Source: Dehalococcoidia bacterium (lineage in GTDB: Bacteria; Chloroflexota; Dehalococcoidia; Dehalococcoidales; UBA1222). From it: a stretch of 16,636 nucleotides of DNA. A program made the translations under genes and the position numbers. The notes under the pieces are model-generated. The model did not search any database and was not told where the DNA came from. It saw only the letters and a list, made by a program, of their open reading frames with translations. The stretch lies in NCBI GenBank assembly GCA_009779655.1, contig WRDV01000011.1, positions 1 through 16,636 of the forward strand. Direction: 5' to 3'. Below are positions 1 to 7,151 of this stretch, piece after piece; position 1 is the stretch's first letter, and every line of letters begins with the position of its first letter.

Positions 1-144
1 AGCATTGAAAATCCAAGGTATGTATCTGAAGAGATAAAATTGAAAATCTCAGAATACCTTAGGAGCCATTCAGAATTTCTTCAAAATAGTGCATTGTCGC
101 GAAATGCAATTGATTTTGTCTGTGCTAGTATGGTAAAAAACTAA
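1..144 (+). CDS. C-terminal end of an unidentified protein (partial)
   Basis: Frame 1 is open from the first base to a TAA at 142-144 and gives 47 residues, ending FVCASMVKN. The composition is AT-rich compared with the genes to the right. The peptide is polar and helical in character, with a run EEIKLKISEYLRSHSEF. No family is recognised and the start lies outside the window. It converges on the ACT-domain gene, with 160 bases between the two stop codons. It could be a chance open frame: 48 codons without a stop is not rare. The clean run to a stop and the protein-like composition favour a real gene end. Confidence 0.45.
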   Translation, partial: SIENPRYVSEEIKLKISEYLRSHSEFLQNSALSRNAIDFVCASMVKN

Positions 145-176
145 GTGTATGGTTGTCAGGATTTCTGATGTGCTGT

Positions 177-323
177 TTATCTAGTAAATGACACAGTAAG
201 CACGAATCCATTTGGCAGTATAGTTATCTTTGTATTCGCACCAATCTCGCGTACCAGTTGTTCCCAAAAGAGAAATTTTTCAGTCTGTTGCTGTGCCGAG
301 ATTATTAGTTGCGAAGTATTGCC
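177..323 (-). other. Start-less open frame downstream of the ACT gene (possible frameshifted tail or remnant)
   Basis: The - strand is open from 323 down to a TAA at 177-179 (48 residues). It overlaps the last 19 bases of the ACT-domain gene in another frame and has no ATG, GTG or TTG. The peptide reads like real protein, for example QTEKFLFWEQLVREIGANTK. The segment LIISAQQ lies where ACT relatives normally carry a tail of the form I-x-L-L-S-x-E-E, so it could be the frameshifted tail of that gene. A decayed fragment of another gene, or chance, are equally possible. No other gene, promoter or terminator was seen between 145 and 304. Confidence 0.25.
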
Positions 324-697
324 TCAGCTTTTTCATCATCACTAGTTTTTAGCACAATGCGGGCAGTGCCGACTTTTTGCTCCAAGAAAGCGTAGAAATA
401 CTCCACGTTGACTCCGCTTTCTGATAGTGGTTGTATTACAGCCTTTAATAACCCATTGGGAACATCTGGTATTTCAGCGGTAAGCATAGTGTCGGTGCGC
501 TCGGTAAATCCTGCCTGCTTTAATGCGGACGATCCTTTTTCTGGATCGTCCATAATCATGCGCACAATGCCGAAATCGACATTTTCGCTTACGGATATGG
601 CGCGCAAGTTGATGTTAGTGTCTTCCAGCGCTTTTAATATAGCCAACAAACGCCCCTGCTCATTTTGAGCAAAAACTGATACCTGTTTAATTTTCAT
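305..697 (-). CDS. ACT-domain protein, tandem ACT, possibly C-terminally truncated
   Basis: The product has 130 residues. It starts MKIKQVSVFAQNEQGRLLAI, a typical ligand-binding ACT opening (beta strand, then N-x-x-G-R-L and a helix). A second ACT unit begins near residue 73 (AEIPDVPNGLLKAVIQPL) and contains VNVEYFYAF. Two ACT units in a stand-alone small protein are typical of putative amino-acid-sensing regulators found beside phenylacetate-CoA ligase genes. The ATG at 697 was chosen because GGAGGA lies five bases upstream and it removes a longer, poorly supported N-terminus. The gene begins 19 bases after the ligase stop, so the two are probably one transcript. The protein stops at AEAILRN, whereas relatives as I remember them run on for about a dozen more residues. 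The ligand is unknown; amino acid binding is inferred from the family. Confidence 0.85.
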   Translation of the reverse strand: MKIKQVSVFAQNEQGRLLAILKALEDTNINLRAISVSENVDFGIVRMIMDDPEKGSSALKQAGFTERTDTMLTAEIPDVPNGLLKAVIQPLSESGVNVEYFYAFLEQKVGTARIVLKTSDDEKAEAILRN

Positions 698-716
698 AAT
701 TGTCCTCCGCTTATAT

Positions 717-2030
717 TTATAGCCGGGGCAACTCAGAACGATCCACAACTCGCTTTGCTTTGCCTTCTGTACGTGCTAACTTACGCGGCTCCACAAGCTT
801 AATACGCGCTTTGACGCCAAGTACGCTATCAAGTTCGCGTTGTAACTTCATCTGCAAAGCAGTCATAAGGGTCATCTCATCTGAGAAAATACTCTCGGAA
901 ACCTCAACCCATATCTCAAGCTCGTCGGAGGCGAAGGCATTCTGACGGTCTACAACAATCATGTATTGCGGCGCAATGCCTTCAACAGTAAGAAGTACAC
1001 TTTCTATCTGTGATGGGAAGACTGAAACACCGCGCACGCGAATCATGTCGTCGCTACGTCCGGTTATGCGCGCCATGCGTGCCATTGTGCGTCCGCAGGC
1101 GCAAGTCTCAATATTAAGGCTGGTGATATCTTTGGTGCGGAAGCGCAGTATCGGCTGGGCTTCCTTGGTTAGTGTCGTTATGACTAACTCACCCTGTTCG
1201 CCGTAAGGCAGGGGTTTGCCTGTGATGGGGTCAATGATTTCCGCAAGAAAAGTATCTTCCCAGATATGCATGCCCGATTTGTGTGGGCATTCCATAGATA
1301 CGCCAGGACCCATTATTTCAGTCAGCCCATATATACCGAGAGCCGTGATACCCAGTTTGCTTTCGATATCGGCGCGCATATTCTCGCTCCACGGCTCGGC
1401 GCCAAGGATACCAATCCGTAGAGTACTGTTGTACAGGTCAATTCCGAGTTCTTGTGCTGATTCGTGCAGGATAAGAGCGTATGACGGAGTGCATGAGATA
1501 GCTGTGGTTCCCAGATCTTGTATCATCATCAGTTGACGCTTTGTATTGCCTGTTGAGGCTGGGATTACGGCGGCTCCAAGCTGTTTTCCTCCGTTGTGCA
1601 GACCTAGCCCGCCCGTGAACATGCCGTAACCGTATGCATTTTGCAAAATATCTTCGCGTGTAATACCTGCGCAAGCAAGCGAACGCGCAACAAGCTCTGC
1701 CCAAGTGTCGATGTCTTTTTGCGTGTATGGAGCGATGACCGGCTTGCCTGTGGTACCGGAAGATGAATGCACACAGACAATTTCGTTCTGCGGTACACAT
1801 GTTAGGCCGAACGGATAATTGTCGCGAAAATCCAGCTTGCTGGTGAAAGGCAGTTTAGCGACATCAGCTAGTGTCTGGATATCTTCTGGTTTTACACCAA
1901 GCTTTTGCATGTTGTCATGGTAAAACGGCACGCGCTCATAAACGTACGAGACAATCTTCTTTAGCCGCTCCAGCTGGAGTTCTTCCAACTCTTGACGTGG
2001 CATAGTTTCAAAATGTGGATGGATAATCAA
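717..2030 (-). CDS. paaK: Phenylacetate-CoA ligase-family AMP-forming acyl-CoA synthetase
   Basis: This is a cytoplasmic adenylate-forming enzyme that activates an aryl or acyl carboxylate with ATP and CoA. The product has 437 residues, the usual PaaK length. Visible motifs are the phosphate-binding SSSGTTGKP (89-97), the AYGYGMFTGGLGLH region (132-145), YGLTE (234-238), the hinge GRSDDMIRVRG (324-334) and the C-terminal catalytic lysine region EGKAKR (422-427, probably K424). CACGRT near 310 is the short cysteine segment common in the family. The start is taken as TTG at 2030: AAGAAGGG precedes it, and the encoded LIIHPHFETMPRQELEEL aligns with the usual M-x-W-x-x-x-F-E-T-M opening. An upstream in-frame GTG at 2078 would add 16 residues of poor fit. 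The ACT gene follows closely. In anaerobes such pairs often sit with indolepyruvate oxidoreductase genes, but none is visible here. The substrate (phenylacetate or another arylacetate) is inferred. Confidence 0.9.
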   Translation of the reverse strand: MIIHPHFETMPRQELEELQLERLKKIVSYVYERVPFYHDNMQKLGVKPEDIQTLADVAKLPFTSKLDFRDNYPFGLTCVPQNEIVCVHSSSGTTGKPVIAPYTQKDIDTWAELVARSLACAGITREDILQNAYGYGMFTGGLGLHNGGKQLGAAVIPASTGNTKRQLMMIQDLGTTAISCTPSYALILHESAQELGIDLYNSTLRIGILGAEPWSENMRADIESKLGITALGIYGLTEIMGPGVSMECPHKSGMHIWEDTFLAEIIDPITGKPLPYGEQGELVITTLTKEAQPILRFRTKDITSLNIETCACGRTMARMARITGRSDDMIRVRGVSVFPSQIESVLLTVEGIAPQYMIVVDRQNAFASDELEIWVEVSESIFSDEMTLMTALQMKLQRELDSVLGVKARIKLVEPRKLARTEGKAKRVVDRSELPRL

Positions 2031-2093
2031 GATACCCTTCTTTCCGCAGGAATCCGGCAGCTGCCAGAGTAACGGCACTTAGATTTAGCAATA

Positions 2094-2122
2094 ATTTTAG
2101 CGTTTTACAGCTCATCATGCAA
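2094..2122 (-). promoter_or_regulatory. Candidate promoter for the paaK-ACT operon
   Basis: On the - strand TTGCAT (2117-2122) and TAAAAT (2094-2099) are separated by exactly 17 bases. They lie in the 147-base gap between the activase stop and the ligase start, giving a leader of about 57 bases. The -10 is good and the -35 weak. Read-through from the activase gene remains possible because no strong terminator was seen in the gap. Confidence 0.4.
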
Positions 2123-2177
2123 TTTGATGATAAGAAAACGGCTTACAGTGATGATCTATAAGGCGCTTAGAGATTGC

Positions 2178-5100
2178 TCAGTGGAGCTTATGGGAATGAG
2201 CGCAGTAACGGATTAACTCAGCGAAATTTGTAATTTTAGTGTGATTATTGTTTTCCATGATGCCATCGTACGTCAAACTGATCCAAGGTTTGTTGTATTC
2301 TGCCGAGAGTTGCTCTGCCATGGCTGCCACGATGCCGCCGGGCATGCAACCATGCGGCATGACGGAAATAACCCCGGCGAAGTGAGGGGAAGTTATCCAG
2401 TTTACACCTGCTCCGATGCTTAGCACGGCTTCACTGCCGCAACGCGGCGATAGATAGCGCTGTGTTTGGCGCAATATGTCAGCGATGCTTGGTTCCGAGT
2501 GTAACTCTAAGGCATTTTTTACAATGCGAAACAGCCGTGTGTCATCGTTATCAACAATGCGGTATTTAATAAAACTGGCCGGTATTCTATTCCAGCGGCG
2601 AAAGTGCAGGTGGTCTTCCATATTGCGGTACGATGTATATTTAATCCACTCTCCCATAGGTGACACTACCACTTCCAATCCCGCCGCTTCACACTCGCGT
2701 ACCAAATTGTTGTTGCTGAAAGTATTTGTGCGTAGGTAGATTTCGCCGTTGATGCCCACAAGCGGACGGCGCGGTAAGCTTTTGTCGCGCGCTGCAACGA
2801 AATCAGCAGCGGCTTTGCGGAGTACATGAGTAAGGGGTTTACGCATGCGGCAAGATTGAACCATAATCTGCAGATAATGCTGAAATAAAGCGTCAGCCTG
2901 TCCTGTTATGCGCTCATATGGGCGCGTGCGCCACAACAATCGCTCAAGCCAGTCTACGGCGAATATTGTTCCCAGACCGTAGCGCAGCGTAGCAGTGTCG
3001 AAATTAATATCTCTATAGGCATTGTTAGAAACGGTGGTAAGTACTTGTGCAGGATATCCCAGCGCATGCAGCGCGCGATTTTGTTCCAGAGCGTATTTCC
3101 CCAAGCGACAGGGACCATATGAGCCGGCCATGACTAGCAATACGTGCTCGTGATTGTATTGTTTGTCTTCGAAAAAGCGCAGGTAATCGCCTAGAGTTAT
3201 GCGATATGGCAGGCATTCTGTGCCGGATGTGACGCGGTTAGCTAGGAGCAGATTAAGTTCATTTGGCTCGGGCAGGACGATGACGCTGCAACCTTTTGAC
3301 TGCATTACTGCTCCGAGCGTCTCTATAAAAGGAGCCATACGCGGAACAACGAATGTTTTATCTGCGGCGCTGATGGCGCCACTGGAGCGGCGTATTACTG
3401 CCACGGGCTCGTCCTGTCTGAGCGAAGTGTGGTAGCTATGGATGGTGTCAACAAATGCCTCTACGCGTGTTACAAGACCGGCTTCGGCGGCATGCTCGTC
3501 AATTTCCAGTTGCCCCATTGGTTTGTCGCCCATGATGTCTTCTAGTATTGGCAGTATGAATGAATTAGGGCCGCAACCGAAGTTTGTAATCACCAACCCA
3601 TATAAGTTTGGCGTACGCGCTATGACAGCAGCGACGGCAATCTGTATGCTCTCATATTCCCAATATGGCCTGTCGGAGTAATCTTCTATGTTGACGCCGT
3701 CAAGTGGTAAACAATCCATAGGAATAGGGACTACGTCCAAATTCGCCAGCATTTCGGCAATGCCTAAGTTTGCGCCAGAGTCCTGTGACATGTAGGCGCG
3801 TGAAAAAATGACAACCCCGGTTTTATTTTCGAGGCGCACTTTTTCCAGTAAACGAGAACCGAACTCAGATCTGGTTTTATGGAAGGCTTTTTGTGCGTTG
3901 ATGCCAGCTTGAGCCGCTTGCCGGCCTGCCTTGCGGCCAAAACCCATATCAATTGCCGCCTGGGTTAGGTTGGCTATAACGTCATCATCGCCAAGGCTGA
4001 AATCAAGCAATGGGGAAATCATTCTATTGCCAAGCTTAAGTGTCTGGCGCACGATGAATGGCGCTGCCTGCACCAATGGGCAAGCATACTTTTGATTACG
4101 ATCGCTTTCTTTGCGTCCTATGCGTATGGCTGATGGATTTAGAATAAAGTCACACTTGCCCTTCAAATCGTCAACGTGACCATGCATTAACTTGAGCGGA
4201 AAACAACTGTCGCTATATGCTATCTCAGATGCTTTCTCCATAATTGCCGAAGTGGTTTTTCCCGAAAGCAGCACGCGCGCATCTAACGCATTGAGAAAGC
4301 CGATGAGCAGTGGCGCGAAAACATAGGTGAAAAGCGCGCGCGGCAGTCCCACGACCGGTCCATGCCCCTCTTTTTCTTTATAATTTGCCAGCAGCAATTT
4401 TTCATACTCATCAAAAGCGGTGTACTGCTTTTGGGTGCTGCCGAGACTGTCGTATCGATCGCAGCGGCTGCCGTAAAACGTAGCCTTGTCGTCTTCTAGA
4501 GCCATGCGCGTAATGGTGCAGTTGTTGTCACAAGATTGACACACGAAGGTTTTTAACTCGCAAGGTCGGTTAATTATCTGCAGAAACCCTTTAAAGTTGC
4601 TTTCGCGGTACCCTTGAGTCTCCTGCGCCAGCAGTGCCACGCCGATTGCGCCGGACACTTCGCGATGCGGGGCTACATCTATCGTTCTGTTTCCTAATTG
4701 CGCACGGAAAGCTGCTACTACCGCTTCATTGTAAAATACGGCGCCTGTAAGTATTACCTTGTTTCCAAGTTTGCGGTGCCCCACTACTTTTGACAGGTAG
4801 TTTTTGGCTATGGCATCTGACAAACTGGCGGCGATAACCTCAAGCGGGGCTCCTCCTTGTTGTGCCAATGTTACAGATTGCCCTATGAAGGCGGCGCAAC
4901 GCGTGCCTAAGTCGACGGTGTATGGTGCGCGGAAAGCCAAATTGGCGAAATCGCCGTTGGTAACCTTTACATTCAGCATTTCGGCCAGCTCGTCAATGAA
5001 ACTGCCGGTACCGGCGGCGCAGGCTTTATTCATCTGGTAGTCTACGACAATTCCCTTGCGTTTTAGCACTAGCTTTGAATCCTGTCCGCCGATTTCGATG

Positions 5101-6323
5101 ATATCAGCACAAGAGTCAATCTCGGCAGCACAGCGCGTCTGCGCCGTGATTTCATTTTTTATCAAGTCTGCTCCGATGAGATGTCCTATGAGGTAGCGCC
5201 CGGAACCGGTAACGCCTGCCCCTAAAATATTTATCTTATCGGCACCATTATCAATCAGATTGCGCATCAATTGACGCACTGCATCTACTGGGCGACCGGA
5301 GGTCATGATATAGTTTTTTGCCAGAACCTCTTTGCTGTAGGCATCCATAATAACTGCCTTGGTGCTTGTTGAACCCACATCAATTCCGAGATAACCATCC
5401 ACTGTTGATTTGATACCTTGAGGAGTTTTGGGAAAGTTCTCACTGCGCTTCTGAGACAGCGGCGGTAATTTAAAGTATTGCTGTTCCGTACGGCTTGACA
5501 AAGGAAATGCCGGAATAGGCGCAGAATGATTACGCGACAACAAAGCGGCGCCATATGCTTCACTGAAGTCAGGATTTGGCGCGATGTTAATCGAAACAGT
5601 ATGCCCATTTTTTTCTGAAACTGCTTCTTTGAGCGCGCGTATGATTGCCGAGCTATTTGCCAGTCCCCCCGCCAAGTATAAAGGCTCTTCAAAAGTGCCT
5701 GGATTGAGTGCTGTTACCATGCGCGCTACAGATTGGCATAAGGCATAAAGCATAGCGGGAAGCGCAACGCCTTTTTGCTGTAAATGAATCAGGTCGCTTT
5801 TAGCGAAAACGCTGCAGCGCGCAGCAATTCTAGGCGCAGTACCTGTATGCTCTAATGCCAAGCGTGAAAAATCGTCTAAACTGAGCCCTAAGCGGTATGA
5901 CTGCTGCTCAATGAATCGCCCTGTACCTGCGGCGCATAGCGGGTTCGAAGCAGTCTTCCAAGGCTTGTTTAAACCATCTTCCAAATGCACGATGAGAGTA
6001 TTGTGCCCGCCGAGCTGGATGATGCAACGCGCTTCCGGGTGATACTGTAACACCCCCGTTGCCAGCGCTAGAGGGGAAGTAAAAAGCGCTGTGGAGGAAC
6101 TACTTATCAACGTGCGCCCTGAGCCGGAAACTCCTAAACCTTTGGCTTTATCCCATCTTTCCAGCTGCAGCACGGCTGCGTTTATTGCCGTCTCTGCATT
6201 GTCTGTTATACGGACGCTGCTTTTTTGCAGCATTGTGCCATCGGTAGCAATGAGGCAGGATTTAACACTGACCGAGCCGATATCAAGACCGATAAAGGTG
6301 TCCACTGCTTGGTATTTAAGCAT
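2178..6323 (-). CDS. Fused 2-hydroxyacyl-CoA dehydratase activase (BadF/BadG/HgdC family), double-activase form
   Basis: The cytoplasmic product has 1,381 residues. Two ASKHA-type activase domains are seen. The first covers about 8-265, with phosphate loop LDIGSVSVKS and cysteines in LCAAGTG (C130) and AARCSVFAKSD (C170). The second covers about 311-567, with GIDVGSTSTK, EIGGQDSK (410-417), NKACAAGTG (C435) and GTRCAAF (C476). HgdC homodimers bridge one [4Fe-4S] cluster with such cysteines, so a fused pair may do this within one chain (inference). A CQSCDNNC motif (595-602) follows. Further on are GLPRALF (659), NFGCGPNSF (914), ECLPYR (1036) and MPHGCMPGG (1322) in long regions resembling the HgdA/HgdB-like part of this family. 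HgdC uses ATP to drive an electron to a dehydratase. The reaction of the fused form is not established. The ATG at 6323 is preferred to one 15 codons upstream because AGGCAGG precedes it and the activase domain starts just after. No separate dehydratase subunits are adjacent. Confidence 0.88.
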   Translation of the reverse strand: MLKYQAVDTFIGLDIGSVSVKSCLIATDGTMLQKSSVRITDNAETAINAAVLQLERWDKAKGLGVSGSGRTLISSSSTALFTSPLALATGVLQYHPEARCIIQLGGHNTLIVHLEDGLNKPWKTASNPLCAAGTGRFIEQQSYRLGLSLDDFSRLALEHTGTAPRIAARCSVFAKSDLIHLQQKGVALPAMLYALCQSVARMVTALNPGTFEEPLYLAGGLANSSAIIRALKEAVSEKNGHTVSINIAPNPDFSEAYGAALLSRNHSAPIPAFPLSSRTEQQYFKLPPLSQKRSENFPKTPQGIKSTVDGYLGIDVGSTSTKAVIMDAYSKEVLAKNYIMTSGRPVDAVRQLMRNLIDNGADKINILGAGVTGSGRYLIGHLIGADLIKNEITAQTRCAAEIDSCADIIEIGGQDSKLVLKRKGIVVDYQMNKACAAGTGSFIDELAEMLNVKVTNGDFANLAFRAPYTVDLGTRCAAFIGQSVTLAQQGGAPLEVIAASLSDAIAKNYLSKVVGHRKLGNKVILTGAVFYNEAVVAAFRAQLGNRTIDVAPHREVSGAIGVALLAQETQGYRESNFKGFLQIINRPCELKTFVCQSCDNNCTITRMALEDDKATFYGSRCDRYDSLGSTQKQYTAFDEYEKLLLANYKEKEGHGPVVGLPRALFTYVFAPLLIGFLNALDARVLLSGKTTSAIMEKASEIAYSDSCFPLKLMHGHVDDLKGKCDFILNPSAIRIGRKESDRNQKYACPLVQAAPFIVRQTLKLGNRMISPLLDFSLGDDDVIANLTQAAIDMGFGRKAGRQAAQAGINAQKAFHKTRSEFGSRLLEKVRLENKTGVVIFSRAYMSQDSGANLGIAEMLANLDVVPIPMDCLPLDGVNIEDYSDRPYWEYESIQIAVAAVIARTPNLYGLVITNFGCGPNSFILPILEDIMGDKPMGQLEIDEHAAEAGLVTRVEAFVDTIHSYHTSLRQDEPVAVIRRSSGAISAADKTFVVPRMAPFIETLGAVMQSKGCSVIVLPEPNELNLLLANRVTSGTECLPYRITLGDYLRFFEDKQYNHEHVLLVMAGSYGPCRLGKYALEQNRALHALGYPAQVLTTVSNNAYRDINFDTATLRYGLGTIFAVDWLERLLWRTRPYERITGQADALFQHYLQIMVQSCRMRKPLTHVLRKAAADFVAARDKSLPRRPLVGINGEIYLRTNTFSNNNLVRECEAAGLEVVVSPMGEWIKYTSYRNMEDHLHFRRWNRIPASFIKYRIVDNDDTRLFRIVKNALELHSEPSIADILRQTQRYLSPRCGSEAVLSIGAGVNWITSPHFAGVISVMPHGCMPGGIVAAMAEQLSAEYNKPWISLTYDGIMENNNHTKITNFAELIRYCAHSHKLH

Positions 6324-6438
6324 ATATGCCTGCCTGACGCAAGAAAAAAGAAGAGCATGCTTGTTCATTCTTTAGCACGCTCATTAATAAGAATTAATTT
6401 AATAGGTATAAGAAAATTAAAATAATTAATATTTACTG

Positions 6439-6467
6439 TTGATATTATTAAATTATTGTGATATCAT
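6439..6467 (+). promoter_or_regulatory. Extended -10 promoter of the DUF2089 operon
   Basis: TTGATA (6439-6444) and TATCAT (6462-6467) are 17 bases apart. A TG one base before the -10 hexamer gives an extended -10. Each hexamer matches consensus at five of six positions. The ATG follows 28 bases after the -10 with AAGGAGAG before it. TGATAT occurs at 6440-6445 and again at 6459-6464, one copy in each promoter element; the second also forms the palindrome TGATATCA (6459-6466). This is a candidate operator. Confidence 0.75.
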
Positions 6468-6474
6468 GTGTCAA
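6446..6474 (-). promoter_or_regulatory. Weak candidate promoter for the activase gene
   Basis: On the - strand a perfect TTGACA (6469-6474) sits 17 bases before TTAATA (6446-6451). The -10 match is poor and the surrounding DNA is so AT-rich that other -10 choices cannot be excluded. If used, the leader would be roughly 110-120 bases, and the element would interlock with the divergent promoter of the DUF2089 operon. Confidence 0.3.
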
Positions 6475-6495
6475 TAAAGTTAAAAGGAGAGCGCT

Positions 6496-6867
6496 ATGGC
6501 AAGAGAATGGAGCGACTTGGTTCGGCTTAGCGGAGGGGCGTCACTGATTGTGGAGCGCGCGAGACTCTCTGACAGCGATATTGCCATTGAGGGCTCTTTT
6601 ATGTTGCCGCCGCTGGCACAACTGTCTGCAGAGGATCAAATATTTGTGGCGGCGTTTGTTGGCTGCCATGGCTCAATAAAGGATATGGAGCGGCTTTTTG
6701 GGATCAGTTATCCCACAGTAAAAAGCCGCTTGGATAAGTTAAAGCGACAGCTCAAAATGGTTGAGGCTATGCCGACGCCTACGCTTGATGCTCGGGAGGA
6801 TGCATTGGAACAGCTAGATAAAGGTCTAATTGATGTAAAAGAGGCCTTAAGGAGGTTGAACAAATGA
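6496..6867 (+). CDS. DUF2089-family HTH protein lacking the zinc-ribbon cysteines
   Basis: The product has 123 residues and is probably a cytoplasmic DNA-binding regulator. A helix-turn-helix is seen at about 58-82 (GSIKDMERLFGISYPTVKSR), the hallmark of the DUF2089 family. Most members open with a zinc ribbon of two C-x2-C pairs; here the same layout is kept (SGG at 12-14, IEGSF at 31-35) but the cysteines are replaced by L and S residues, and the only cysteine is C57. The C-terminus (101-121) is a short helical hairpin, LEQLDKGLIDVKEALRRL, of the kind seen in SHOCT-like domains. The start has AAGGAGAG at good spacing, and the TGA overlaps the next ATG. A role as local transcription regulator is inferred; the target is unknown. 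Confidence 0.8.
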   Translation: MAREWSDLVRLSGGASLIVERARLSDSDIAIEGSFMLPPLAQLSAEDQIFVAAFVGCHGSIKDMERLFGISYPTVKSRLDKLKRQLKMVEAMPTPTLDAREDALEQLDKGLIDVKEALRRLNK

Positions 6868-7139
6868 AACGTCCGCCTATGTTGCTGCGAATGCGCTTCC
6901 ATGAGAATAGCAGCTGGGGATTGTGGCTACCTTTATTCCTGGTGTATCCACTGCTATTGGTGGTGTCGCTCGTTGCATTGCCCTTTCTATTGCTTGCGGC
7001 ATTGGTAATGTGGCCCTTAGGGCGAGCAAGGCTGCCATTGCTGCTGTTGCCATATGCCTGGAATGTTATTGTGCAAACGCGCGGGTTGGCGCTTGATGTG
7101 CATAGCTGCAAACAAGACGTAACAATTGATTTTATATAA
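6864..7139 (+). CDS. Small membrane protein of the DUF2089 operon
   Basis: The product has 91 residues and no recognised family. A basic N-terminus (MKRPPMLLRMR) leads into a very hydrophobic stretch from about residue 19 to 51, broken by a proline at 40, and a second one at about 57-71. This suggests two or three membrane passes in the cytoplasmic membrane with a short polar tail. The ATG overlaps the stop of the DUF2089 gene (ATGA), and GGAGG lies about 10 bases upstream, so translation is probably coupled. It sits between a putative regulator and a SHOCT-like protein, so it may be the membrane partner of one of them; that is inference from order only. Confidence 0.75.
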   Translation: MKRPPMLLRMRFHENSSWGLWLPLFLVYPLLLVVSLVALPFLLLAALVMWPLGRARLPLLLLPYAWNVIVQTRGLALDVHSCKQDVTIDFI

Positions 7140-7151
7140 GAGGTGAAGAAG

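Noticed and set aside
1438..1800. - strand open frame of 120 codons
   Set aside because: Shifted-frame shadow of the acyl-CoA ligase gene, rich in Arg, His and Ser as expected of such shadows.
5004..5015. 12-bp palindrome GCCGGTACCGGC
   Set aside because: It encodes the conserved AAGTG loop of the activase, and palindromes of this length are expected a few times in the window by chance.
5303..5692. - strand open frame of 129 codons inside the activase gene
   Set aside because: A shifted-frame shadow of the strongly conserved activase sequence, without a recognisable domain.
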